DNA of 64,000 bases, taken from contig NZ_CP032543.1 of assembly GCF_003610995.1 (NCBI RefSeq), forward strand, positions 3,348,001 to 3,412,000. Direction: 5' to 3'. The translations under genes and the position numbers were made by a program. Every line of letters begins with the position of its first letter. The stretch's first letter is position 1. A model generated the notes under the pieces. That model had not been told where the DNA came from. It saw nothing but the letters and a program-made list of their open reading frames with translations, and did not search any database. Positions 16,910-24,910 of this stretch are shown here, in pieces. The DNA comes from Streptomyces griseus subsp. griseus. Its GTDB lineage: Bacteria; Actinomycetota; Actinomycetes; Streptomycetales; Streptomycetaceae.

Positions 16910-18442
16910 ATGAACACCAGGCGCCTGCTCCACACCCTCGCCATCGGGCTCGGCACCGCCGGCCTGCTCGTCTCCGGCTGTAGCGGCGGCGGCTCGTCGC
17001 CGAGCGCTTCCGCCACCGGCACAGCGGCGCCGGAGGGGCTGTCGGCGTACTACACGCAGAAGCTGAGCTGGCGCGACTGCGGGGTGGAGGGGTTCGAGTG
17101 CGCGACGATGAAGGCGCCGAGGGACTACGACAGACCGGATGACGGCGACATCGACCTGGCCGTCTCCCGCAAGAAGGCCACCGGCCCCGGCAAACGGATC
17201 GGCTCGCTCCTGGTGAACCCGGGTGGCCCCGGCGGCTCCGCGATCGGCTATCTCCAGGGGTACGCGGCGCTCGGCTACCCGGCCCAGGTCAGGGCCCGCT
17301 ACGACATGGTGGCCATCGACCCGCGCGGCGTGGCCCGCAGCGAACCGGTGGACTGCCTGACGGGCAAGGAGATGGACGCCTTCACCCAGGTCGACCAGAC
17401 CCCGGACGACGAGGCGGAGGTCCGGAAGCTCACGGACGCCTTCGAGAAGTTCGCGGCAGGCTGCGAGAAGCGCTCGGGCGAGATCCTCCCGTACGTCTCC
17501 ACCGTCGACACGGCCCGCGACATGGACGTCCTACGCTCCCTGCTGGGCGACGGAAAACTGAACTACGTGGGCGCCTCGTACGGGACGTTCCTGGGCGCCA
17601 CGTACGCGGACCTCTTCCCGCAGCGGGCCGGCCGCCTGGTCCTGGACGGCGCGATGGACCCCTCCCTCCCGGCGATCGACATGAACCGCGACCAGACGGC
17701 GGGCTTCGAGGGGGCGTTCCAGTCCTTCGCCGCCGACTGCGTCAAGCAGCCGGACTGCCCGCTGGGCACCACGTCCACGGCGGACGCGGCGACCGCGCTG
17801 AAGCAGCTCTTCCAGGACCTGGACGCGAAGCCCGTCCCGACCGGCGACGACGAGCGCGAGCTCGGCGAGTCACTGGCCACGACCGGGGTGATCGCGGCGA
17901 TGTACGACGAGGCGGCCTGGCCCCAGCTCCGCGAGGCGCTGGAGGGCGCCCAGCGCAGCGACGGCTCGGGCCTCCTCTCGCTGGCGGACAGCTACTACGA
18001 GCGCGAGCCGAACGGCAAGTACGCGAACCTGATGTTCGCCAACGCCGCCGTGAACTGCCTCGACCTCCCGCCCGCCTTCGACGGCCCCGACGCGGTGGAG
18101 AAGGCGGTCCCCGACTTCGAGAAGGCCTCCCCGGTCTTCGGCCGGGGCTTCGCCTGGGCCTCCCTGAACTGCGCATACTGGCCCACCAAGCCCACGGGCA
18201 CCCCCCACCGCACCGAGGCGAAGGGCGCCGCCCCGATCGTGGTGGTCGGCACCACCCGCGACCCGGCCACCCCGTACAAGTGGGCCCAGGCCCTCGCCGC
18301 CCAGCTCTCCTCCGGCACCCTGCTCACCTACGACGGCGACGGCCACACGGCGTACGGCCGGGGCAGCGACTGCATCGACACGGCGATCAACACCTACCTT
18401 CTGGAGGGCACCCCGCCCACCCATGACAAGAAGTGCACCTGA
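16910..18442 (+). CDS. Secreted tripeptidyl aminopeptidase-like lipoprotein (SlpD/TAP family)
   Basis: 510 aa from ATG 16910. Arg-rich n-region, hydrophobic stretch and lipobox LLVSGC predict a lipoprotein. Alpha/beta hydrolase: oxyanion region LLVNPGGPGGSA, nucleophile in GASYGTFLGA, C-terminal TAP-like domain with Asp (TRDPATPY) and His (GDGHTAYG). Such enzymes trim tripeptides or short peptides outside the cell. The frame extends upstream to 16862 but residue 17 begins the signal sequence. Probably a housekeeping gene outside the cluster. Confidence 0.9.
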   Translation: MNTRRLLHTLAIGLGTAGLLVSGCSGGGSSPSASATGTAAPEGLSAYYTQKLSWRDCGVEGFECATMKAPRDYDRPDDGDIDLAVSRKKATGPGKRIGSLLVNPGGPGGSAIGYLQGYAALGYPAQVRARYDMVAIDPRGVARSEPVDCLTGKEMDAFTQVDQTPDDEAEVRKLTDAFEKFAAGCEKRSGEILPYVSTVDTARDMDVLRSLLGDGKLNYVGASYGTFLGATYADLFPQRAGRLVLDGAMDPSLPAIDMNRDQTAGFEGAFQSFAADCVKQPDCPLGTTSTADAATALKQLFQDLDAKPVPTGDDERELGESLATTGVIAAMYDEAAWPQLREALEGAQRSDGSGLLSLADSYYEREPNGKYANLMFANAAVNCLDLPPAFDGPDAVEKAVPDFEKASPVFGRGFAWASLNCAYWPTKPTGTPHRTEAKGAAPIVVVGTTRDPATPYKWAQALAAQLSSGTLLTYDGDGHTAYGRGSDCIDTAINTYLLEGTPPTHDKKCT

Positions 18443-18466
18443 CCCCCACTGACCAGGGAAAACGCC

Positions 18467-18498
18467 TCCGGGGGCGCCGTGTACGGAGCACCCCCGGA
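18467..18498 (+). terminator. Hairpin downstream of peptidase gene
   Basis: TCCGGGGG (18467-18474) and CCCCCGGA (18491-18498), 8-bp perfect stem, 24 bp after the stop; no U-tract. Confidence 0.5.
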
Positions 18499-18510
18499 AA
18501 CTGTGTAGAC

Positions 18511-18538
18511 TTGGGCCCGCTGCTGATCGCACCATAGT
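18511..18538 (+). promoter_or_regulatory. Candidate tRNA-Thr promoter
   Basis: TTGGGC (18511-18516) and CATAGT (18533-18538), spacer 16 bp, 12 bp before the tRNA 5' end. Confidence 0.45.
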
Positions 18539-18550
18539 GCGACAGGGCAC

Positions 18551-18624
18551 GCCGCCTTAGCTCAGTTGGCCAGAGCAACGCACTCGTAATGCGTAGGTCT
18601 CGGGTTCGAATCCCGAAGGCGGCT
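18551..18624 (+). tRNA. tRNA-Thr (anticodon CGT)
   Basis: 74 nt cloverleaf. The acceptor stem GCCGCCT/AGGCGGC pairs perfectly, the T-arm is CGGGTTCGAATCCCG, and the anticodon loop is CTCGTAA reading ACG. CCA is not encoded. Its 3' half is repeated 3.1 kb downstream (21697), marking it as an integration site; the intact copy is at the left end of the element. Confidence 0.97.
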
Positions 18625-18628
18625 CAGT
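18583..18628. repeat. attL-like direct repeat (tRNA-Thr 3' end)
   Basis: 46-bp segment from the anticodon loop to 4 bp past the tRNA, identical to 21697-21742. Flanking bases differ immediately on both sides. This is the usual signature of tyrosine-recombinase integration into a tRNA 3' end. Confidence 0.9.
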
Positions 18629-19586
18629 TGAACCCCAGGTCACATAGCCCGTGACCTGGGGTTTTCTGTCGTCCGGCACCATCTTGATGGAGATGTCGGC
18701 GACGCCTGCCGCCAGATCGAGACCGACCACGGCCTGCGTCAGCCGAGGAAGGGCGACCGCGCCGCCGGAAAGCGCCCCACCCAGGCCGAGATGCATAAGG
18801 CCCAACGCCTCGGCTGGGAGCAGACCAGCCGCGACTGGCTCCAGGACCGCATCCGCGCCGCCCTCCCCCACGCCGGCAACGCCGAGGAACTCCTCGCCTC
18901 CCCTCGAAGCCGGCGGCATCGCGATCAAGCCCCGCCGCGGACCGTCCGGAGATCTCCACGGCTACGCCGCCGACCTCCCTGGCGACCTCAACAAGGGCGG
19001 GGAACAGATCTTCCGCCCCGGCGGGCGGATCGCCCCCGACCTCACCCCCTCCATGCTCAAGGCCTGCCTGGAAACCACCGCACGCCGACAGCGCCCCACC
19101 ACCCGCTGGCACCAGGCCCCATGCTCTCGGCCCCTCCACCAGGGCATGACCCCTCAGTCCCCCGCCGAAACTTGGAACGGTCTGCACGGACAGGGTCCCG
19201 TCGAGGTAGTCCTGCACCAGCTCGAACAGCCCGTACTCCGGGATGTCGCCATGGAATACCCAGGCAAGCTCGACAAGCTCCTCGGTATCGGCGACGTGAG
19301 CTGTGCCGCCCAGGGTCTGGCAGGCGGTATAGGACATGAGGCGGCCCGTCTTGGGGTGAACGCGCTCGCCGAGCAGTTTGACCGCCTCGATGGTCAGCCC
19401 TGTCTCCTCCTGGGCTTCCCGCACAGCGGCGGCCTCACGTTCCTCGCCGAGCTCGACCTCCCCGGCGGGGAACTGCCAGGAGAGCTGCCCCTCGCTCACC
19501 CGGCGGCGGACCATGAGCACGCGGCCCTCGTGAACGACGATGGCGGCGGCGATGCCCGGCCGCTCGTCCGTGGTCTGCTGCTTCAC
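18624..19586 (-). CDS. Nudix hydrolase with abnormal C-terminal read-through
   Basis: 320 aa from GTG 19586, which has GGAGGAG 6 nt upstream. A perfect Nudix box (GX5EX7REUXEEXGU) starts with GEVELGEERE at residues 42-64; the domain ends near residue 134 (about 19185). The following approximately 185 residues are Gly/Arg/Pro-rich, run antisense through the relaxase remnant and stop only inside the tRNA/attL, so the natural stop was lost. Nudix proteins occur on actinobacterial integrative elements (Pif of pSAM2). The domain assignment is firm; whether the long tail is expressed is doubtful. Confidence 0.75.
   Translation of the reverse strand: MKQQTTDERPGIAAAIVVHEGRVLMVRRRVSEGQLSWQFPAGEVELGEEREAAAVREAQEETGLTIEAVKLLGERVHPKTGRLMSYTACQTLGGTAHVADTEELVELAWVFHGDIPEYGLFELVQDYLDGTLSVQTVPSFGGGLRGHALVEGPRAWGLVPAGGGALSACGGFQAGLEHGGGEVGGDPPAGAEDLFPALVEVAREVGGVAVEISGRSAAGLDRDAAGFEGRRGVPRRCRRGGGRRGCGPGASRGWSAPSRGVGPYASRPGWGAFRRRGRPSSADAGRGRSRSGGRRRRHLHQDGAGRQKTPGHGLCDLGFN
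18633..18665 (+). terminator. Rho-independent terminator after tRNA-Thr
   Basis: CCCCAGGTCAC (18633-18643) / GTGACCTGGGG (18651-18661), 11-bp perfect stem, 7-nt loop, followed by TTTT. It lies on the element side of attL, so the element brought its own terminator for the reconstituted tRNA. Confidence 0.85.
18674..19110 (+). pseudogene. Relaxase/mobilization nuclease remnant (frameshifted, N-terminus missing)
   Basis: Reading from the attL edge, one frame gives a typical MOB-relaxase segment with GLRQPRKGDRAAGKRPTQAE followed by an amphipathic stretch up to EELLA. At about 18897 homology moves to the next frame: LEAGGIAIKPR, LHGYAADLPGD, GGRIAPDLTPSML. These resemble the region after the nuclease domain of actinobacterial mobilization relaxases. 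The catalytic N-terminal half is absent. I recognise this by pattern only, without a search. It identifies the 18.6-21.7 kb segment as a decayed mobile element. Confidence 0.6.
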
Positions 19587-19769
19587 GACTGCTCCTCCAA
19601 GAGGCCCGGGGTGGGTGGGAAGACCGTATCGGTGGACGTGAAACGGTCGCTGTGTTGTCAGGCCGTTCGTCTCGGGGCTTCCGCCGAAGGCGCGCACGCC
19701 AATGACCCGCCCCGGCCACGGGCTCTCGCTGCGGGGGACAGCGGGCACCAGCGTGACCGGGGCGGGGGC

Positions 19770-20144
19770 TTAACTACGGCGGAAGAGCCTGCTCTGGCCC
19801 CGATGCTTGCCGGTTCTCCTGCCGGAGGCCGACTGCCCCACCTCGGCGGAATCGCTCGGCCGGGTGGAGCCGGCCGGGCGGTTCTCGTTGAAGAAGGATT
19901 GCCAGACCCGTTCCTGCAGCTCGCCGATGCAGGCGCCGCAGGCGTACATCGGGGCCTGGGCCCCGGCGACTCTGGCGGGGCCGATCCACAGGACGCGCGT
20001 CCACCGCTGTCCGCAGTAGAGCCAGCAGGGTCCGTCGACCCACTCGTTGCCGTCGTCGGTGGCCGCCGGTGAGGGCAGTCCTCCTCGGGCGAACTCGGCG
20101 ATCCCGGGGATCACCCTGTGCTGTAGGGCGACTTCCGTCAGCAT
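19770..20144 (-). CDS. Hypothetical protein with cysteine pairs
   Basis: 124 aa. The start ATG at 20144 has GGGAGGGAG about 12 nt upstream. The CWLYCGQRW and ACGACIGEL segments hold two Cys pairs that could bind a metal. The C-terminus is basic and polar (GRRTGKHRGQSRLFRRS). It lies 20 bp downstream of the CYTH gene. I do not recognise the family; proteins of this look are often carried on Streptomyces integrative elements. Confidence 0.6.
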   Translation of the reverse strand: MLTEVALQHRVIPGIAEFARGGLPSPAATDDGNEWVDGPCWLYCGQRWTRVLWIGPARVAGAQAPMYACGACIGELQERVWQSFFNENRPAGSTRPSDSAEVGQSASGRRTGKHRGQSRLFRRS

Positions 20145-20163
20145 CGCTCGTCTCCCTCCCCGA

Positions 20164-20751
20164 TCAACGGTCCTGGGCCGTGGGAGAAGCGTCCTTCTGC
20201 TTCTCGGCTTCGGAGAACAAGAGCGTGGGCTCGGCGAGGATGTCGCGGTCGGCCTCGCTCTTGTAGATTGCGTCGACGCTGCCGAACCGGGCCTCGGAGT
20301 AGTCGAGTTTCAGCAGCGCGGCGGCCTGGCGCACCGATGCCTCGTCGGGACCTTCGATTTCCAGGAAGGTGGGCAGGTCGGGCCAGGTGTCGAAGTCGAA
20401 GGCGACCGCGCCCAGGCGCCATTCCTCGCGGTAGTTCTCCTGGTAACGGACCTCGGTGAGGCCGACTCGGCGCAGGATGTCGGCCATGGCGTGCAGGTCG
20501 GTGACCTCGGTTTCGATCTCCTTGGTGCCGTCGATCGTCGTGGCGTCGGTGACCTGCTTGAGCGTGAGGGTCGAGCGGGTGCCCTCGTCCCGCAGGCGGA
20601 TCCAGGCTCCGCCGTCGAGGGATTCGTTCTCGAAGATCTTGCGGGTGAGGAGTGTGCGGGGGAACTCCTGGACGGCACCGAGGGCGCTCAGCTTGTTCTG
20701 GAGGCTGGCGACGTCCACGGCCAGGAACTTCGCCTCGTATTCGTGCTTCAT
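20164..20751 (-). CDS. CYTH-domain protein (class IV adenylate cyclase-like)
   Basis: 195 aa. The N-terminal EYEAKF is the ExExK signature of CYTH enzymes; WIRLRDEG, STLTLKQ, EIETEV, EEWRLGAVAFDFDTWP and FLEIEGPDE are the further charged strands of the triphosphate tunnel. Likely a triphosphate phosphohydrolase or CyaB-like cyclase; the actual reaction cannot be told from sequence. ATG start. It lies in the element, upstream of the Cys-pair protein and downstream of a truncated gene. Confidence 0.85.
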   Translation of the reverse strand: MKHEYEAKFLAVDVASLQNKLSALGAVQEFPRTLLTRKIFENESLDGGAWIRLRDEGTRSTLTLKQVTDATTIDGTKEIETEVTDLHAMADILRRVGLTEVRYQENYREEWRLGAVAFDFDTWPDLPTFLEIEGPDEASVRQAAALLKLDYSEARFGSVDAIYKSEADRDILAEPTLLFSEAEKQKDASPTAQDR

Positions 20752-20762
20752 GGGGCCTTCTC

Positions 20763-21029
20763 TCAGAAGTGGTCGGTGAGGGTGGACGTCCGGGCCGCGA
20801 GCAGGAGGCCCATGCGGTGGGTGTGGTCGTGCAGCTGGCCGACGTGGGCGCGTTCCGTGAACTCGATGGTCCGCAGGGTGAGCAGGACCTCCCAGTCGCC
20901 GATGAAGTGGGGGTGAAGGCGTTCCGGGGAGGTGTAGTGCTCGATCATGTGGTGGCGTCTTTCGACGGGCATCATGAACTCCGCGCCGAACACGCCGTCT
21001 GGGCGGACCAGGCGCTGCATGCGGTCGAA
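20763..21029 (-). pseudogene. 3' fragment of an unrecognised gene
   Basis: Only the last 88 codons look natural (FDRMQRLVRPDGVFGAEF..., ending TLTDHF); upstream the frame runs into the antisense of the next fragment. It lacks a start and 5' part. The context (upstream of CYTH, 11 bp apart) suggests it once was the first gene of that operon. Family not recognised; it is rich in His (HDHTHRMG). Confidence 0.55.
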
Positions 21030-21030
21030 G

Positions 21031-21285
21031 GTCCGTAAGCAGCTCGAGTTCCTCCTCAAGGTCAAGCAGGGCGCATCAGCTGGCGGCATCAATCTCGATA
21101 TCTCGTTCGACGACACGATCCATGACCGCTCGATCGTCACCGACACTGGCTGGAAGATCCTGCTCGGCCGCGGTCTCGACATCTTCCAGTTCGTCACCGG
21201 TGACGCGTTCGACCTTGCTACCAGGCACCAGGAGTACCGCCAGGTCAAAGCGTTCAGCGTGACCTACATCCGTGCGGGTCGGTGA
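21031..21285 (+). pseudogene. 3' fragment of an MIT C-terminal (PLD-like) domain gene
   Basis: About 84 codons (RKQLEFLLKVKQ, LDISFDDTIHDRSIVTDTGW, KILLGRGLDIFQ) match the pattern of the MITD1 C-terminal phospholipase D-like domain, found in bacteria at the end of defence-type ATPases. The frame upstream of 21031 is not homologous, so the N-terminal part is missing. It abuts the oppositely oriented fragment at 21029: a deletion or recombination scar. Confidence 0.6.
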
Positions 21286-21696
21286 TTGAGGTGAGGCCAC
21301 TCGTCCGAAGGCATGGCGGAGAGGGCAGTCGATGCCACGTCAACAAGAGGGGCCCGAGAGGCCGCTCAGCAGCGGCTACCTCTTGCGTATGCCTTGAAGC
21401 GCCGCCGAGGGAGAGGCGCGGTGTCGCCCGCTGTTCGATCGTCGAGTGGATGCCTGGCGCTCGCGAGGCGAGCTTGACGACAGCCTCGGCGGAGTCGACA
21501 CGACGCCCGTCGCGGAGATGGAGAGGTAGAAGCGGCTCAATGCAGTCTCCTCTCGCGCTAGGGGCAGGGTTGCGTGAGCGGACGGGACAGCACCCGTTGG
21601 ATTGAGCGTCACGTCAACGAGGCCGAGAGGTCTCTGACCAGGGAGAACCGGATCAAGCATGATCATGAATCACCACCCGTCACGATCGTGCAGGCC
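21286..21696. other. Non-coding stretch inside the element
   Basis: About 410 bp up to attR. Short open frames exist but none has a ribosome site with a plausible protein. I see no integrase or excisionase. Likely decayed DNA. Confidence 0.5.
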
Positions 21697-21742
21697 CTCG
21701 TAATGCGTAGGTCTCGGGTTCGAATCCCGAAGGCGGCTCAGT
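21697..21742. repeat. attR-like direct repeat (partial tRNA-Thr)
   Basis: Perfect 46-bp copy of 18583-18628. The 5' half of the tRNA is absent, so this is not a functional tRNA gene. Confidence 0.9.
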
Positions 21743-21743
21743 G

Positions 21744-21781
21744 AAGGCCCAGGACAGAACGCCTCTGACCTGGGCCTTTGT
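21744..21781 (+). terminator. Original tRNA terminator next to attR
   Basis: AAGGCCCAGG (21744-21753) / CCTGGGCCTT (21769-21778), 10-bp stem followed by further Ts. Same position relative to the repeat as the terminator at 18633, so probably the pre-integration tRNA terminator. It may also serve the leftward GNAT pseudogene. Confidence 0.7.
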
Positions 21782-21967
21782 GCTTTTCATGATCGGTTCG
21801 GAAGGGCTGTTCCTGGATCCCCGGGGGCGCACGGCCACAGCTTCGGCGCCTCGCCGCGTTGTCGGGATGCCCTCGCACATTCGGTATGCGAACGCTCCTC
21901 CGCAGCGATGTACCGCGTGCGGCGCCGCACGCTGGTTCGCCTGGAATCGCAGGACAGCCCCTGGCCG

Positions 21968-22707
21968 TCAGTCTCCGGAGAGCCGCAGGCTGAGTTGGAA
22001 ACCCGTTCCCTGGAAGCCCAGCGTATGGGCGACCCTCCGGGAGGCCCCGGTGCGCCCCCGCCACTGGCACAGGAGGCCCTGGGCCAGTGCGTCCCCGACC
22101 GCGGCCGACCCGACTGCCCGGGCGGCGAGGCCTCGGCGGCGATGGCGGGGGTTGGTGAGGATACTGAGGTGGGCGGTGCCCCGTGGCCAGAGTTCATGTC
22201 CGCCGCGGCCACGATCCTGCCGTCCCACCGCACCGCCCTCGCCGGACTCGTGATACCCGCGAGCGCGCTCTCGTCGGCGTCTCCGGGACCGCACCGGTCC
22301 AGGAACGCCAGGAGCGAGGGATCGTCGGCGGGGGCCCCCTCGGCGACAGACGGGACCGGGCGGAACCGGGACGGTGTGAGGAACAGCAGGTGAGGTGGGC
22401 CCAGCACCTCGGTGAACGGCAACCGGTCCTGGAGCCGGCCGGGGCCTGCCAACTCCTTCGTTCCGCGGCCACGAAGAGCCGTGGTGGCCCGGTCTGCCGT
22501 ACGGGCATCGGCCACGGTCACCAGCGCGGCGTCCCCCAGGACGACCACAGCCGTCCAGCCCGGCGGACTCAGCCGGGAGGCCGGGGCGACGGCCACGCTC
22601 GTACGGCCGGGGAGGAAGGAGGCGTCCGGTCCGGCGAGCAGGGCCCAGGCAGCCCGGGCCTCATGCAGGACCGGGTGAGTGGCTGTCGCAGGGAGGTGGA
22701 GGTTCAT
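21968..22707 (-). pseudogene. GNAT acetyltransferase, frameshifted
   Basis: The N-terminal part (ATG 22707) reads to GRIVAAADMN at about 22190. The natural continuation LWPRGTAHLSILTNPRHRRRG (the acetyl-CoA loop), LAQGLLCQWRGRTGASRR, VAHTLGFQ and a stop at 21968 lies in the next frame. About 245 residues when joined. A single base indel or sequencing error would explain it. It sits between attR and the dioxygenases. Confidence 0.75.
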
Positions 22708-22806
22708 CGGCTCGTGCTTCCGGTGCACGGTCGGCTGGTGGGGGCGGTCGGCACTGAGGTGTTGCGGGTACGCGCACAGGCCGCCGTTCGGGTGCCTGCC
22801 GGGGAC

Positions 22807-23481
22807 TCAGACCACGGTCTTGTCCGCCATCACGAGGCTCATCAACTGTTGCTGTGCCGACGCGTGTTCCGTCCTGCGAGCGAAGGCCACAGCGATCTGA
22901 CGGCGGACCACCCCGCCCAGCGCGGCGTGGCGGACGCGTGGGTCGAACGCTATGACGTCTCCCGGTTCGACCGGCAGGACCTGGGCCGGCAGATCTTCGG
23001 GGGCGAGGTCGGTGGTGGGGTAGGCGGCGGGGGCCCGGTGGCTTCCCGGCAGCAGGCGCAGCGCACCGTTGGGGCCGTCGAGAGCCGTGTCGTAGAGGAC
23101 GAACTTCACCAGCCGCGCCGACGACCCCTCCGTCGTGCGGGAGGCGCCGTCGTCCGTTCCCTCGGTGTCGGAGTGCCAGTAGGTGTCACCGTGGATCTCG
23201 CTCGCGTCGCCGTAGAGGTAGACACAGGGACCGCCGAGCAGTTCAGCGGCCAAGGCCTCCAGGCGGACGTCGGCGCATCCCTGGGACAGGGCGGCGGAGC
23301 GGCCCAGGAATCCCGGGACGGCCCTGCGCTCCCGGGAGCCGCGGACGTTGCCGCCGGATGCGAGTGCCGCCTCCACATCGGCGAAGGCGTCGTCGGCGCA
23401 TCCGGCGAGCAGTCCCCGGAAGACCTCGAAGCCGAAGAGGTCGAACCTCCGTCGACGCGGTGAGTGCTGCTCGGTGGTCAT
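22807..23481 (-). CDS. Phytanoyl-CoA dioxygenase-family Fe(II)/2OG oxygenase A
   Basis: 224 aa. Iron ligands His-x-Asp in YWHSDTEG and distal His in RVRHAALGG; the 2-oxoglutarate-binding Arg is probably in VVRRQIAVAF. The NGALRLLPGSHR segment is typical of PhyH proteins. Start ATG 23481 lies 1 bp from the stop of dioxygenase B, so they are coupled. Last gene of the leftward radical SAM operon. It likely hydroxylates a side chain of the pathway product; the substrate is unknown. Confidence 0.87.
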   Translation of the reverse strand: MTTEQHSPRRRRFDLFGFEVFRGLLAGCADDAFADVEAALASGGNVRGSRERRAVPGFLGRSAALSQGCADVRLEALAAELLGGPCVYLYGDASEIHGDTYWHSDTEGTDDGASRTTEGSSARLVKFVLYDTALDGPNGALRLLPGSHRAPAAYPTTDLAPEDLPAQVLPVEPGDVIAFDPRVRHAALGGVVRRQIAVAFARRTEHASAQQQLMSLVMADKTVV

Positions 23482-23482
23482 G

Positions 23483-24151
23483 TCAGGTGAACCTCACTGT
23501 TCCGCTCACGAACCGGTTCAGGACGTACTGCGAGGCGGCCGTCCGTTCGGAGGCCGTGACCGGCTGCCGGGCGAAGTTCCACGCCCACTGCCGACGCCGG
23601 CCGCCGTTCCAGGCGGAGTGCAGGACGTTGGTGTTGAAGACGATGACGTCGCCGGGGTCGGTGGGGAGCACGGTGGCGGGGACCTGGTCGCCGCGCAGTC
23701 CGAGCGCCTGGTCGTGCCGCATCAACTGCCGTACCGGCTCGCCCTGCCACCCTCCCTCGACCCGGTGCGAGCCGGGGATGACCCGCAGCGCACCGGTGTC
23801 GGCGTCCGTGGGTTCCCCGTAGACGACGGCGCGCAGATACAGTCCCTCCGCGTAGAAGCCGTCGGAGTGCCAGTACGAGTCTCCGACCAGGACGTTGACG
23901 TCGCTGGTGACCATGGAGGCGGCCCCTGTGCGGGACAGGAGGTCGTCCAGCGCGGGGACGCGTCCGGCGACGGCCATCCCGGGAGCGTGCTCGACCGCGT
24001 GGAAGCGCGTGCGGCGCTCCGCGGCCGGCGCCTCCTCCTCGGGCAGCAGTGCTGCGAACGCCCCTTCGAGATCCGGCAGCAGGGGCAGAGCGGCGCCCGG
24101 CAGCACGCAGAAGCCGAACCGCTCCAGCAGGAGGTGGGGGGTGGAGGTCAC
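23483..24151 (-). CDS. Phytanoyl-CoA dioxygenase-family Fe(II)/2OG oxygenase B
   Basis: 222 aa from GTG 24151, chosen because it overlaps the reductase stop as GTGA. YWHSDGFY gives His-x-Asp, VLHSAWNG the distal His, and GALRVIPGSHRVEGG the PhyH signature. Same fold as its neighbour with only moderate similarity, so the pair arose by an older duplication or they act at different positions. Confidence 0.87.
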   Translation of the reverse strand: MTSTPHLLLERFGFCVLPGAALPLLPDLEGAFAALLPEEEAPAAERRTRFHAVEHAPGMAVAGRVPALDDLLSRTGAASMVTSDVNVLVGDSYWHSDGFYAEGLYLRAVVYGEPTDADTGALRVIPGSHRVEGGWQGEPVRQLMRHDQALGLRGDQVPATVLPTDPGDVIVFNTNVLHSAWNGGRRRQWAWNFARQPVTASERTAASQYVLNRFVSGTVRFT

Positions 24152-24903
24152 GGGGAGGTCTCCGCGCGCAGCTGCTCGACGGCGGGGAGGTAGTCGGCGA
24201 ACTGCTCCGGAGTCCTGGGGGCGATGACCACGGCCCACGGGTCGAACGCGGCCGTGAGCGCGGTCAGGCGCTCGGTCACGGCCTGGGCCCGGCGTTCCGC
24301 GGGCAGGGTCCGGATGGAGCGGCCACCGGCGAAGAGGCTTCTCAGGACCAGCCTGTGCCCGGCGTCGCGGAGCCGGGGTGCGAGCTCCGGATGCCGCTCC
24401 AGGACGGCTGTCTCGACCATGGTCACCAGCGGAGTGCCGACGTCCGCGACCAGCGCGATCTCGGAGGGGTCCAGCACGGAGACGCCCAGGTCCCGGGCCG
24501 GTCCCTCCTGCACGAGGAGACGGTGCATCTCGGGCCAGTCGAACGTCCTGAAGACCTCGATCGGCGGATTGTGGACCAGGACGCAGTCGACCGACGAGCG
24601 CCGCAGGCGTTGGCCGGAGTCGGCCAAGGTGGCGGCCATGGTGGGCAGACTGTAGTCGAGCGTGGGCAACGGGGTACGGACGTCCACCCCCACCTTGGTC
24701 CACACCGGCAGGTCGGGGCAGAGCTCGCCGAGGTCGCTCTCGGCGAGCGTGCGGGCGTAGATCGGTGCGGTGTCCACCCCGTCCAGGTTCAGCTTGCGAG
24801 CCATCCGCACGACCTCGGCGGCCCGGTGGGTGTCGCGGTCGACGACCATCAGGCTGTTGAAGTTGCCCGAGGTCCGCATGGTGCCCAGGACTACGCGTGT
24901 CAT
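24148..24903 (-). CDS. Aldo/keto reductase-like protein
   Basis: 251 aa. AKR-like TIM barrel: an LGTMRTSGNFN start, GVDTAPIYARTLAE (strand with catalytic Asp/Tyr equivalents), VWTKVGVDVRTPLPT (Lys), VDCVLVHNPP (His) and DLGVSVLDPSEI. Shorter than usual (about 300), with a shortened NADPH-binding end. The GAGGAAG ribosome site supports ATG 24903. The gene follows the second radical SAM gene by 7 bp and overlaps dioxygenase B. It probably reduces a carbonyl made by a partner enzyme. Confidence 0.8.
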   Translation of the reverse strand: MTRVVLGTMRTSGNFNSLMVVDRDTHRAAEVVRMARKLNLDGVDTAPIYARTLAESDLGELCPDLPVWTKVGVDVRTPLPTLDYSLPTMAATLADSGQRLRRSSVDCVLVHNPPIEVFRTFDWPEMHRLLVQEGPARDLGVSVLDPSEIALVADVGTPLVTMVETAVLERHPELAPRLRDAGHRLVLRSLFAGGRSIRTLPAERRAQAVTERLTALTAAFDPWAVVIAPRTPEQFADYLPAVEQLRAETSP

Positions 24904-24910
24904 CTCTTCC

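Noticed and set aside
21697..21740. Second tRNA-Thr gene
   Set aside because: Only the 3' half is present; acceptor 5' strand and D-arm are missing, so it is an att repeat.
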